Below, piece after piece: positions 7,545 through 15,861 of a stretch of 64,000 nucleotides of DNA. The notes beneath the pieces were generated by a model. The model had not been told where the DNA came from, searched no databases, and worked only from the letters and a program-made list of their open reading frames with translations. The stretch lies in NCBI RefSeq assembly GCF_900109915.1, contig NZ_FOBU01000001.1, positions 306,558 to 370,557 of the forward strand. The letters are read 5' to 3'. The position numbers and the translations under genes were made by a program. This DNA comes from Luteibacter sp. UNCMF331Sha3.1. Lineage in GTDB: Bacteria; Pseudomonadota; Gammaproteobacteria; Xanthomonadales; Rhodanobacteraceae. The number at the start of each line of letters is the position of its first letter. The stretch's first letter is position 1.

Positions 7545-8333
7545 ATGTCGGGCAGCACCGGACCGCTCGTCGACGCGGCGCGAGGTTTCGCGCCGTGCGC
7601 CGTCATTCCGATCTACAACCACGGCCGCACCATCGCGGCCACCGCGAACGCCCTCGCCGCCCATGGCCTGCCGGTCATCATCGTCGACGACGGCTCCAAC
7701 GCCGAAACGCGCACGATCCTCGACGCGCTCGTCGCGGGACGCGACGATCTGCGCCTGATTCGCCTGCCGCATAACGGCGGCAAGGGCGCGGCGCTGACCG
7801 CCGGCTTCCTCGCGGCCCACGACGCGGGGCACTCGCACGTGCTGCAGATCGACGCCGACGGCCAGCACGACACCGCGGACGTACCGCGCTTCCTCGCGGA
7901 AAGCGCGAACGCGCCGGATGCGATGATCTGCGGCCGCCCGGTCTACGACGACTCCGTACCGAAGGCCCGGCTCTACGGCCGCTACGTCACGCACGCCTGC
8001 GTCTGGCTCGAAACGCTTTCGTTCGACATCGACGATTCGATGTGTGGGTATCGGCTCTATCCGCTCGCCGCGACGCGCGCCGAGATCGCCCGCAAGCCGC
8101 TGCCCGCACGCATGGATTTCGACACGGAGATCGCGGTGCGCCTGCACTGGCGCGGCGTGCCGGTCCGCAACGTACCGACGCGCGTGACCTACCCGGAAGA
8201 CGGCCTTTCGCACTTTCGCATGTGGCGCGACAACGTGCGCATCAGCGCGATGCACACGCGCCTCATCCTTGGCATGCTCCCGCGTGCGCCGCGCCTCGTC
8301 ATGCGCCGGCTGGCACGCGCGGGCAAACGATGA
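7545..8333 (+). CDS. Family 2 glycosyltransferase (polyprenol-P-sugar synthase-like)
   Basis: A 262-residue GT-A fold glycosyltransferase. Visible: FAPCAVIPIYNHGRTIAAT at the start, VIIVDDGSNAET (nucleotide-sugar Asp motif), HNGGKGAALTAGFLAA, and LQIDADGQHDT, the DXD-type metal site. MCGYRLYP is also typical of the dolichol-phosphate mannosyltransferase-like subgroup. No membrane spans are obvious. In aryl polyene clusters a glycosyltransferase of this kind is common and is thought to act on attachment of the polyene to its lipid or sugar anchor; the exact acceptor is unknown. It lies 9 bases after the ACP gene, and its stop overlaps the next start (ATGA). Confidence 0.88.
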   Translation: MSGSTGPLVDAARGFAPCAVIPIYNHGRTIAATANALAAHGLPVIIVDDGSNAETRTILDALVAGRDDLRLIRLPHNGGKGAALTAGFLAAHDAGHSHVLQIDADGQHDTADVPRFLAESANAPDAMICGRPVYDDSVPKARLYGRYVTHACVWLETLSFDIDDSMCGYRLYPLAATRAEIARKPLPARMDFDTEIAVRLHWRGVPVRNVPTRVTYPEDGLSHFRMWRDNVRISAMHTRLILGMLPRAPRLVMRRLARAGKR

Positions 8334-9607
8334 ACCCGCACACGATGAACGCACAGCAGCACAGCACGACGGGACGCGCGCCGAAACGCGTCGTCGTCAC
8401 CGGATTCGGCGGCATCACCCCGCTCGGTCACGACTGGCCTACCATCGCGGCGCGACTCCGCGCGGGGCGTAACGCCATTCGCCGCATGGGCGAGTGGGAT
8501 TACTTCGACAAGCTCAACGGCCGCCTCGGCGCGCCCGTGGACGACTTCGTGCAGCCCGCTCACTGGTCGCGCAAGCACGTGCGTTCGATGGGCCGCGTGG
8601 CGCAGCTCGCGGTGGCGGCCAGCGAACGCGCGCTGACCGACGCCGGCCTTCTCGGCGACGCCCGGATCACCGATGGCCGCATGGGCGTCGCGTACGGATC
8701 CTCGGGCGGCAGCATCGAGCCTGCGCGCACCGTCGGACGGATGCTCGAGACCGGCTCCATGCAGGGCGTCACCGCGACCAGTTACATCCAGATGATGGCG
8801 CATACGACGGCCGTGAACGTCGGCGTGTTCTTCGGCCTGAAGGGCCGCGTCGTCACCACGTCCAGCGCGTGTACGTCCGGCAGCCAGGCCATCGGTTATG
8901 GCTACGAAGCGATCCAGCAGGGCAAGCAATCGCTGATGCTCTGCGGCGGTGCCGAGGAACTCTCCGGCCCCGGTGCCGCCGTGTTCGACACGCTGTTCGC
9001 CACCAGCACGCGCAACGACGAAGCCGGCCTCACCCCGCGTCCGTTCGACGCGCGTCGCGACGGGCTCGTCGTCGGCGAGGGTGCGACGACGCTCGTGCTC
9101 GAGGAATACGAGCACGCCGTGGCGCGCGGCGCGCGCATCTACGCCGAGATCGTCGGCTTCGGCACCAACTCCGACGGCGCGCACATCACGCAGCCCACCC
9201 GGGAGACCATGGCCGCCGCCATGCGCATGGCGCTCGACGACGCCGGCCTCGACGCCTCGGCGATCGGCTACGTGAGCGCGCACGGCACGGCCACCGACCG
9301 CGGAGACGTCGCGGAAAGCCACGCCACCGCGGACGTTCTCGGCGGCCGCGTTCCGATCAGCTCCATGAAGAGCTACGTCGGCCACACGCTGGGCGCGTGT
9401 GGCGCGCTCGAATCCTGGTGGGCGATCGAGATGATGCGCTCGGGCTGGTTCGCGCCCACGATCAACCTCGACACCCCGGATCCGGAGTGCGCCGCGCTCG
9501 ATTACATCGCCGGCGAAGGACGCGAGATCCGCACCGGGCACGTCATGAACAACAACTTCGCGTTCGGCGGCATCAATACGTCGCTGATCTTCCGGGCGCA
9601 CCCCTGA
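8330..9607 (+). CDS. Beta-ketoacyl-ACP synthase (KS 1, catalytic type)
   Basis: A 425-residue FabF-like ketosynthase. The catalytic triad is intact: Cys about 181 in TSSACTSGSQAIG, His in SAHGTATDRGD, His in SYVGHTLGACGALE, and C-terminal NNNFAFGGINTSLIF. It should catalyse decarboxylative condensation of malonyl-ACP in polyene chain elongation. The ATG at 8330 overlaps the glycosyltransferase stop; an in-frame ATG at 8345 is possible. In known aryl polyene systems one KS pairs with a chain-length-factor-like partner, and the next gene is the likely partner. Confidence 0.92.
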   Translation: MNPHTMNAQQHSTTGRAPKRVVVTGFGGITPLGHDWPTIAARLRAGRNAIRRMGEWDYFDKLNGRLGAPVDDFVQPAHWSRKHVRSMGRVAQLAVAASERALTDAGLLGDARITDGRMGVAYGSSGGSIEPARTVGRMLETGSMQGVTATSYIQMMAHTTAVNVGVFFGLKGRVVTTSSACTSGSQAIGYGYEAIQQGKQSLMLCGGAEELSGPGAAVFDTLFATSTRNDEAGLTPRPFDARRDGLVVGEGATTLVLEEYEHAVARGARIYAEIVGFGTNSDGAHITQPTRETMAAAMRMALDDAGLDASAIGYVSAHGTATDRGDVAESHATADVLGGRVPISSMKSYVGHTLGACGALESWWAIEMMRSGWFAPTINLDTPDPECAALDYIAGEGREIRTGHVMNNNFAFGGINTSLIFRAHP

Positions 9608-10833
9608 TGCGGCGAGTGGTGGTCACGGGCATGGGCGCGGTCTCGTGCCTCGGCGCGGGGCGCGCGGCGCTCTTCGACGGCCTGCGCGCCGGGCGCGCGG
9701 GCTTTCGCGCGATGGACGACTTCGGCGCGCTCGGCATGCGCTGCCGGGTCGCCGCGCCAGCGGACGTCTCCACGCTGGATCCGCCCCCGCGCAAATTGCG
9801 CCGTTACCTCCCGCAGGCGGCCGAGCACGCCTGGCACGCCACGCGCGAGGCCCTGGACGAAGCGGGACTCGACGACGCCCGCATCCGCGAGCGCGACGTC
9901 GGCATCGTCATGGGCGGCGCGGCGGCACTCAGCGAATACGAGGCGGGCCTCGACGTCTTCCACGCCAAGGGCATCTCGCGCCTGTCGCCCTTCATCGTGC
10001 CGCGAAGCATGGGCAGCGCCGTCTCCGCGACCCTCACCCAGGCCTTCGGTTTCGGCGGCCGCGGTTTCACGGTGGGCTCCGCGTGCACCAGCGCCACGCA
10101 CGCGATCGGCCAGGCGATGGAACTGATCCAGCTCGGCCGGCAGGAAATCGTCGTCTGCGGCGGCGCCGAGGAACTGCACGACAAGGCCGCCATGTGCTTC
10201 GACGTGATGAACGCGCTGTCGACGACGAGCGTCGCCGGCGAACGCGTGTCCACGCCGTACGCGGCGGATCGCGACGGCATCCTTCTCGGCGGCGGCGCGG
10301 GCGTGCTCGTGCTCGAATCGCTCGATCATGCGCTCGCCCGCGGTGCCACGATCCTGGCCGAGATGGCGGGTTACGGCGCGGCATCCGATCCCGACGGGAT
10401 GATCAGCCCCGCCGCCGACGGCATGGCCGAGGCGATGCACCAGGCGATCGACCTCGCCGGCACCCTGCCCGGCTACGTGAACACCCATGCGTGCGCCACC
10501 GTCGCCGGCGATCTCGCCGAGTGGCAGGCGCTACGTCGCGTCTTCGGCGATCGTGGGCATCCGGTGCCCCCCATGTCGTCGATCAAGGGGCTGATCGGCC
10601 ATGCGCCGGCCGCGGCCGGGGCGTTCGACGCCATCGCGTCGATCGGCATGATGGAGCACGCGGTGCTGCTCGGCGCGGCGCTTCCGCGCGCACGCGACGC
10701 CGCGTTCGACGACGCGCCGCTCATCGACGGCGAACTCGACGTGCGCGTCGACGCGGTGCTCTCGAACAATTTCGGGTTCGGCGGCAGCTGCGCGGCGCTG
10801 ATGATCCGCCGCTACCACGGGTACGACGCATGA
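9607..10833 (+). CDS. Beta-ketoacyl-ACP synthase-like protein (KS 2)
   Basis: A 408-residue ketosynthase paralogue that begins MRRVVVTGMGAVSCLGAG. It keeps the Cys (about 160, in VGSACTSATHAIG) and the second His (KGLIGHAPAAAGAFD), but the usual HGT around the first His is changed to NTHACATVAGD. The C-terminus has SNNFGFGGSCAALMI. It may be an active KS or a chain-length partner of KS 1. It overlaps KS 1 by a single base (TGATG) and the next gene by ATGA, so the three are probably co-translated. Confidence 0.88.
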   Translation: MRRVVVTGMGAVSCLGAGRAALFDGLRAGRAGFRAMDDFGALGMRCRVAAPADVSTLDPPPRKLRRYLPQAAEHAWHATREALDEAGLDDARIRERDVGIVMGGAAALSEYEAGLDVFHAKGISRLSPFIVPRSMGSAVSATLTQAFGFGGRGFTVGSACTSATHAIGQAMELIQLGRQEIVVCGGAEELHDKAAMCFDVMNALSTTSVAGERVSTPYAADRDGILLGGGAGVLVLESLDHALARGATILAEMAGYGAASDPDGMISPAADGMAEAMHQAIDLAGTLPGYVNTHACATVAGDLAEWQALRRVFGDRGHPVPPMSSIKGLIGHAPAAAGAFDAIASIGMMEHAVLLGAALPRARDAAFDDAPLIDGELDVRVDAVLSNNFGFGGSCAALMIRRYHGYDA

Positions 10834-11555
10834 TCGACCTGAGCATCCAAGCGTGGCGAGCCTGGGCGCCGGGCGTGGACTCCGCGGCGGACTGGGCAAC
10901 ATGGGCAGCGACACCGCACGCGATCGTCGACGCCGGCGAGCAGCCGGGCTGCGAGTTCGTGCCGCCGATGCAGCGCCGGCGCCTCAGCCGCATGGCGCGG
11001 ATCGTGATGCATGCCGCGTGGCCGCTGTGCGCCGACGACGAGCAGCTACCGTTCGTGTTCGCGTCACGCCACGGCGAGACCACGCGCACCTTCGCGATGC
11101 TCGACGAGATCGGCCGCGGCGCGCCGTTGTCGCCGACGCAGTTCGGCCTTTCCGTGCACAACGCCATCGCGGGCCAGTGGTCGATCCTCCGGGGGCAGCG
11201 TGGCGAGTCGGTCGCCATCGCCGGTGAGGCCGACACCTTCGAACACGCGATCGTGGAAGCGGCGACCCTGCTCGACGAAGGCGCGCCAGCGGTGATCGCC
11301 GTCGTCGCCGAGGAGCGCCCCGCACCCGCCTACGACGGGTGGATCGACGACGTGCCGTTCTCGTATACCCTCGCCCTGCGGTTGTCGCGCGCCAACGGCG
11401 GCCCCGGCTGGCGCCTGTCGCTGGACGAGAACAACGGCGACGCGGCTCCCGTCGACATGCCGCATGCGCTGCGCTTCGTGCGAGCCCTGCACGATGGCGC
11501 CTCCCTCGACCACCCGTGGAAGACACGACGATGGACCTGGCAGCCGATAGCGTGA
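10830..11555 (+). CDS. Short beta-ketoacyl synthase-like chain-length factor
   Basis: A 241-residue protein resembling only the N-terminal part of a ketosynthase, the type called Ketoacyl-synt_2 and found in aryl polyene clusters. Recognisable pieces are FVPPMQRRRLSRMARI, VFASRHGETTRTFAMLDEI, LSPTQFGLSVHNAIAGQWSI and SVAIAGEADTFEHAI. The last replaces the TACSS Cys region (AGEAD), so it has no catalytic Cys. A structural or chain-length role in the KS complex is inferred. It overlaps the following acyltransferase gene by 25 bases. Confidence 0.85.
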   Translation: MIDLSIQAWRAWAPGVDSAADWATWAATPHAIVDAGEQPGCEFVPPMQRRRLSRMARIVMHAAWPLCADDEQLPFVFASRHGETTRTFAMLDEIGRGAPLSPTQFGLSVHNAIAGQWSILRGQRGESVAIAGEADTFEHAIVEAATLLDEGAPAVIAVVAEERPAPAYDGWIDDVPFSYTLALRLSRANGGPGWRLSLDENNGDAAPVDMPHALRFVRALHDGASLDHPWKTRRWTWQPIA

Positions 11556-12319
11556 CCCGTCGCCGCGACGCCTGGGCGTGGCGCTTCCTGTGCACGGCGC
11601 TCAGCTTCGCGCTGTTCGGCGTCGGTGGCGTGCTGCTTCGCGTGCTGATCCTGCCTGTCGTGCTCCACTGGCCCGGTCCGGCCACCGTGCGCCGGCGCCG
11701 CGCGCGACGCACCGTCGGGCGGGCCTTCTGGCTGCACTCCCAATTCATGTATCGCACGGGCGTGATTCGCTACCGTTTCGAAGGGCTCGAGCGCCTCGGG
11801 CGTCCCGGCCAGCTGATCGTCGCGAACCACCCGTCGCTGATCGACGTGGTATTCCTGCTCGGCCACGTGCCCGATGCGAACTGCATCGTGAAGCACAGCC
11901 TCTGGAAGAATCCCTGCATGCGCGGCCCCGTCCGGGTCGCGGAATACATCAGCAACGACGGCAGCGCCGACATGCTGGAACGCGCCGCCGACGTGCTTCG
12001 CGAGGGCCAGACGCTCATCGTGTTTCCCGAAGGCACCCGGACGACGCCGGGACAGCCGCCGGTCTTCCATCGCGGCGCCTCCGCCATCGCCGTACGCGGC
12101 GCGACGGTCGTCACGCCGGTCTTCATCACAGTGCGCCCGACGACGCTCACGAAGGCGGAGCCCTGGTATCGGATCCCGCACCGCCGCGTGGACATGCACC
12201 TTCGGGTCGGCGACGACATCGTCGTCGCAGCCTTCAGCGAAAGCACGCCCGCGCCGATAGCGTCGCGACGTCTGAACGAACATCTCCACGCCCTCTACGC
12301 CAGGGAACTGCAGGCATGA
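11531..12319 (+). CDS. 1-acyl-sn-glycerol-3-phosphate acyltransferase-like protein (PlsC family)
   Basis: A 262-residue PlsC-family acyltransferase with an N-terminal hydrophobic segment (residues about 15-45, FLCTALSFALFGVGGVLLRV). The catalytic HX4D motif is VANHPSLIDVVF and the substrate motif is IVFPEGTRTTPG. It is an inner-membrane enzyme. In aryl polyene clusters a lysophospholipid-type acyltransferase probably places acyl chains on the lipid anchor of the pigment. The start at 11531 lies within the end of the preceding gene; the stop overlaps the ACP 2 start (ATGA). Confidence 0.88.
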   Translation: MDLAADSVTRRRDAWAWRFLCTALSFALFGVGGVLLRVLILPVVLHWPGPATVRRRRARRTVGRAFWLHSQFMYRTGVIRYRFEGLERLGRPGQLIVANHPSLIDVVFLLGHVPDANCIVKHSLWKNPCMRGPVRVAEYISNDGSADMLERAADVLREGQTLIVFPEGTRTTPGQPPVFHRGASAIAVRGATVVTPVFITVRPTTLTKAEPWYRIPHRRVDMHLRVGDDIVVAAFSESTPAPIASRRLNEHLHALYARELQA

Positions 12320-12585
12320 ACGACCTGGAACGCGACATCGCCCAACTCATCGTCGACACGCTGGCCCTCGAGCACCTGACCGCCGACGACATCGCCGTCG
12401 ATCAGCCGCTCTTCGGGCAGGGGCTGGGCCTCGACTCCGTCGACGCGCTCGAGCTGGCGCTGGCCCTGCAGAACCGCTACGGCCTGCGCGTCGCGGCGGA
12501 TTCGAAGAGCGCGCGCGAGCACTTCGCGACCGTGCGCAGCCTCGCGCTCTACGTGCGTGCGGAAGTCGACGCATGCGCAAGCTGA
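12316..12585 (+). CDS. Acyl carrier protein of the aryl polyene cluster (ACP 2)
   Basis: An 89-residue carrier protein with phosphopantetheine motif GLGLDSVDALELAL (Ser about 42). It differs clearly from ACP 1, in line with two carriers of distinct roles in these pathways (for example starter loading versus elongation). It overlaps the genes on both sides (4 bases and 13 bases). Confidence 0.9.
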   Translation: MNDLERDIAQLIVDTLALEHLTADDIAVDQPLFGQGLGLDSVDALELALALQNRYGLRVAADSKSAREHFATVRSLALYVRAEVDACAS

Positions 12586-13745
12586 GCAGCGCCATCCTCG
12601 TGGTGATCGGGGTCCTGTACCCGTTCATCGTCTACTTCGGCATGGACCACGTGTCCACGCCGCTGTTCGGCCTGATCCTCGGCGCGCTCTGGCTCGTTCG
12701 CGCGCCGGCGCTGCTGCGCCAGCCGGGCGGCCGCTGGATGCTGGCGATCACGCTCGTCTACTGCGCGGTCCTCGGCTTCGGCGGCGAAGACAAGCTGCTG
12801 CGCTGGTATCCCAGCCTGATCTGCGCGCTCCTGCTCGGCGCCTTCGGCCTCAGCCTGAAGTTCGGGCCGCCAATGATCGAGCGTATCGCTCGCGTCACGG
12901 AACCCGATCTTCCGCCCGTCGCCGTGCGCTACACGCGCCGCGTCACGTGGGTCTGGGTGGCGTTCTTCGCCCTCAACGGCACCGCCTCCGCGCTGCTCGC
13001 CGCCTGGGGCCCGCTGTCGTGGTGGACCTTCTACAACGGCATCCTCGCCTACTCGGTGATGGCAGCGCTCTTCGTCGGCGAGTGGCTGTTCCGCCAGCGG
13101 CTGCGCCGTCGGATCAACAAGGCACCGATGGATGGCGCCGCCACACGCCTGCTTTCGCACCCCTGGGTCGCGGACGCGGCGGGCGGCTACGCCGGCAAGC
13201 TCGGTCCCGGCATGGTCGTGGCGCTGTCGCCATCCGGCCGGCATGCGTTGCTCCGCCATGGCCGCGCAGGCCTGATCAACGAACTCGGCCAGCACGCGGC
13301 GGGCGACGATGCGCTGTCGACCCCGCTGGTCTGGCGCTTCGTGGAGGCGCTTCCCGAAAGCGTCGCCGTCGACGCGCTGCTCAAGGCGCCGCTGCCGGTG
13401 GCGGCCACGCTGCTGGACGAACGGCGCGACGGCGACGGCTGGCTGCTCGACCTCGCTCTGCCGCTCGACCTCGCGTGCTTCGCCGAGCATTTCCCCACCG
13501 CGCCGGTGCTTCCCGGCGTATTGCAGATCGAATGGGTGCTCTCCTACGCGGCGACCCGCCTCGGAACGCCGACGGCGTGCCGTGCGATCGACGCCCTGAA
13601 GTTCCAGCGCCTGCTGCGTCCCGGCGACCGCGTGCAGCTGGCGCTTCGCCACGACGCCGCGCGTGGCCGCCTGCACTTCGCCTGGCGTGTCGGCGACGAC
13701 GCCGTCTCGTCGGGCTACCTCCAGCTGGCGGCGACGCATGCCTGA
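12573..13745 (+). CDS. Fusion: ApeG-like membrane protein, AMP-ligase remnant, ApeI-like dehydratase
   Basis: A 390-residue chimera. Residues 1-180 are a COG4648-like integral membrane protein (segments such as LSSAILVVIGVLYPFIVYF and WWTFYNGILAYSVMAALFVG). Residues about 190-272 look like the extreme C-terminal subdomain of the cluster AMP-ligase (RLLSHPWVADAA and VWRFVEALPES), but the catalytic-lysine loop expected after ALP is not recognisable. Residues about 275-390 are a hotdog dehydratase of the ApeI type (DLACFAEHFPTAPVLPGVLQ, His and the PVLPGV helix). In related clusters these are three products in the same order: membrane protein, AMP-ligase, dehydratase. The in-frame loss of the ligase N-domain is inferred from remembered family sequence. 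The membrane and dehydratase parts look intact. Confidence 0.75.
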   Translation: MRKLSSAILVVIGVLYPFIVYFGMDHVSTPLFGLILGALWLVRAPALLRQPGGRWMLAITLVYCAVLGFGGEDKLLRWYPSLICALLLGAFGLSLKFGPPMIERIARVTEPDLPPVAVRYTRRVTWVWVAFFALNGTASALLAAWGPLSWWTFYNGILAYSVMAALFVGEWLFRQRLRRRINKAPMDGAATRLLSHPWVADAAGGYAGKLGPGMVVALSPSGRHALLRHGRAGLINELGQHAAGDDALSTPLVWRFVEALPESVAVDALLKAPLPVAATLLDERRDGDGWLLDLALPLDLACFAEHFPTAPVLPGVLQIEWVLSYAATRLGTPTACRAIDALKFQRLLRPGDRVQLALRHDAARGRLHFAWRVGDDAVSSGYLQLAATHA

Positions 13746-14691
13746 GTCGACGGCGCCACGGCACTGGGCGGCGCGCAAGGAGCGCGGCAGTTTCATCGGC
13801 ATCAAGCTCACGGCCATCGCCGTGCGCGTGCTGGGGCGGCGCGCCGTCGCCCCCGTGATCCGCCTGATCGTGCTGTATTTCTTCGCCACGGGGCGCGATG
13901 CGCGTCGACACGTCCACGAATATCAGCAACGGCTCGCGTCGTGGAGCGGCAGGACGGACCTTTTCCCACATGCCCGTTCCGTGTTCGCGCAGTACCTCGC
14001 CTTCGGCGAGTGCATGCTCGACCGCTTCGACGTGTGGCGCGGCAAGCTGCGCCTGTCGTCGATCGACATGGACGACCCGGACGGCGTGCGGAACGCGCTG
14101 GTATCGGGAGGCCGCGGGCAGTTGCTGGTGTGCACGCACCTGGGCAACCTCGACGTCTGCCGTGCCATGGCCGAGGTCGGCGAAGGCGTCGCGCTCAACG
14201 TGCTGATGCACCTGCCCGACGCGGCGCACTTCAATCGTCTGCTCGGCGAATCCGGCGACCGCCGGTTGCGCCTCATGCACGTGGGCGACCTCGACACCTC
14301 GGCCATGCTCGACCTGTCGCAGCGGCTGGAGCGCGGGGAATGGATCGCCATCGCCGGCGACCGTGTGCCGGAGCACGGCGGACGGACGGTCGATGCCGAC
14401 TTCCTCGGCGCGCCCGCGCCCTTCCCGCAAGGGCCCTGGCTGATGGCCGCGATGCTCCGCTGCCCGGTCAACGTCGTCTGCTGCCTCAGGCATGCGGGAC
14501 GCTACCGCATCCACCTGCGCCGCTTCGACGACGCGGCCGGATGGGAGCGCGGCAAACGCGACGCCATCGTGCCGGCGATCGTCGCGCGCTACGCCGCGTG
14601 GCTCGGCGAGCGTTGCCTCGACGCGCCCCTCCAGTGGTTCAATTTTCATGCGTACTGGCACGGTACGAACGGAGCTTCCGATGCGCGCTAA
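13738..14691 (+). CDS. LpxL/HtrB-type acyltransferase of the aryl polyene cluster
   Basis: A 317-residue lysophospholipid/lipid A-type acyltransferase. Visible: N-terminal membrane-associated helix FIGIKLTAIAVRVLGRRAVA, active site TCH-type motif LLVCTHLGNLDVCR (HX4D), AIAGDRVPEHGG, and QGPWLMAAMLRCPVNVV. The family transfers acyl chains to lipid anchors at the inner membrane; here the acyl donor may be the polyenoyl-ACP itself. It overlaps the preceding gene by 8 bases and the thioesterase by 11. Confidence 0.85.
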   Translation: MPESTAPRHWAARKERGSFIGIKLTAIAVRVLGRRAVAPVIRLIVLYFFATGRDARRHVHEYQQRLASWSGRTDLFPHARSVFAQYLAFGECMLDRFDVWRGKLRLSSIDMDDPDGVRNALVSGGRGQLLVCTHLGNLDVCRAMAEVGEGVALNVLMHLPDAAHFNRLLGESGDRRLRLMHVGDLDTSAMLDLSQRLERGEWIAIAGDRVPEHGGRTVDADFLGAPAPFPQGPWLMAAMLRCPVNVVCCLRHAGRYRIHLRRFDDAAGWERGKRDAIVPAIVARYAAWLGERCLDAPLQWFNFHAYWHGTNGASDAR

Positions 14692-15142
14692 GGGTGTGCA
14701 CGCCACCGCGATCGACGTCACGGTCCCGTTCTTCGACGTGGACTCGATGGAGGTCGTCTGGCACGGCCATTACGTGAAGTACCTCGAGATCGCGCGCTGC
14801 GCGCTGCTCGACGAACTCGGCCATAACTACACGCGGATGAAGGACACCGGCTTCGTCTGGCCCATCATCGACATCCAGCTCCGCTACGCCCGCGCGGCCC
14901 GTTTCGGGCAGGCGCTCGTCGTACGCGCGGAGCTGATCGAGTGGGAAAACCGGCTGAAGATCCACTACACCGTCAGCGATGCCGCCACCGGCGAGCGCCT
15001 GACGCGCGCCAGCACGATCCAGGTGGCCGTACGCCTCGCCGACGGCGAGATGCAGCTGGTGTCGCCCTCCGTGTTCGTTACCGACATCGAGCGAGGCCTC
15101 GCTCGCCTCGCCCTCCTCCGCTCCCCTGGAACGCCGCCATGA
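14681..15142 (+). CDS. Acyl-CoA/ACP thioesterase (4HBT hotdog)
   Basis: A 153-residue single-hotdog thioesterase. The catalytic region is VPFFDVDSMEVVWHGHYVKY, with the Asp of the 4-hydroxybenzoyl-CoA thioesterase type, followed by the long helix YLEIARCALLDELG. It probably releases or edits acyl-ACP intermediates. ATG 14681 is preceded by GGAGC; its stop overlaps the methyltransferase start (ATGA). Confidence 0.9.
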   Translation: MRAKGVHATAIDVTVPFFDVDSMEVVWHGHYVKYLEIARCALLDELGHNYTRMKDTGFVWPIIDIQLRYARAARFGQALVVRAELIEWENRLKIHYTVSDAATGERLTRASTIQVAVRLADGEMQLVSPSVFVTDIERGLARLALLRSPGTPP

Positions 15143-15861
15143 AGTACGCCAGCGCAACCTATGTCGAGGAAACCCGCATCGGGTTCGTCTTCCTGCGCAC
15201 CCACACCTGGCAGCACCACGTCCTGCGCGTGGCCATCAACGACCTCAAGCGCCTGACCGGCGAGCCGCTGCCCCGTGGCGGCACGCTGCTCGACGTCGGC
15301 TGCGGTCAGGGCCGTTCGTTCCGTCTTCTGCGCGATGCGTTTTCGCCGTCGCGCGTCATCGGCCTGGACGCCGATCCCGAAAGCATCGCGATCTCGCGCG
15401 CCGAGGCGGATCGCGAAGGCATCGACGCGACGATGATACTGGGCGACTGCGCGCGCATCGACCTGCCCGACGCGAGTGTCGACGTGCTGTTCTGCCACCA
15501 GACGTTCCACCACCTGGTGGAACAGGAGCGCGCGCTCGACGAGTTCTGGCGCGTGCTGAAGCCCGGCGGCCTGCTGCTGTTCGCAGAGTCGACCAAGGCT
15601 TACATCGACACCTGGGTGATCCGCTGGTTCTTCCGTCATCCCATGCACGTGCAGAAGACCGCCGACGAATACCTCGCCATGCTGCGCCGCCGGGGCTTCG
15701 TCTTCGCCGACGCGAACGTTTCGCTGCCCTACCTCTGGTGGAGCCGGTCGAAGGATTTCGGGCTGCTGGAGCGCTGGGGCATCAAGGCGCCGCCCCCGCC
15801 GGGCAAGCGCGACGAGACCCTCGTGAACGTCGCGGCACGCAAGCCGCTCGCCGACGCATGA
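15139..15861 (+). CDS. SAM-dependent methyltransferase (class I)
   Basis: A 240-residue class I methyltransferase. SAM motif I is TLLDVGCGQGRSFRLL, the acidic motif VIGLDADPES, and motif IV region VDVLFCHQTFHHL with FWRVLKPGGLLLFAES. Its place inside the overlapping operon suggests methylation of the aryl head group or of a precursor; methylated aryl head groups are known among aryl polyenes. The exact target cannot be read from sequence. Confidence 0.85.
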   Translation: MKYASATYVEETRIGFVFLRTHTWQHHVLRVAINDLKRLTGEPLPRGGTLLDVGCGQGRSFRLLRDAFSPSRVIGLDADPESIAISRAEADREGIDATMILGDCARIDLPDASVDVLFCHQTFHHLVEQERALDEFWRVLKPGGLLLFAESTKAYIDTWVIRWFFRHPMHVQKTADEYLAMLRRRGFVFADANVSLPYLWWSRSKDFGLLERWGIKAPPPPGKRDETLVNVAARKPLADA

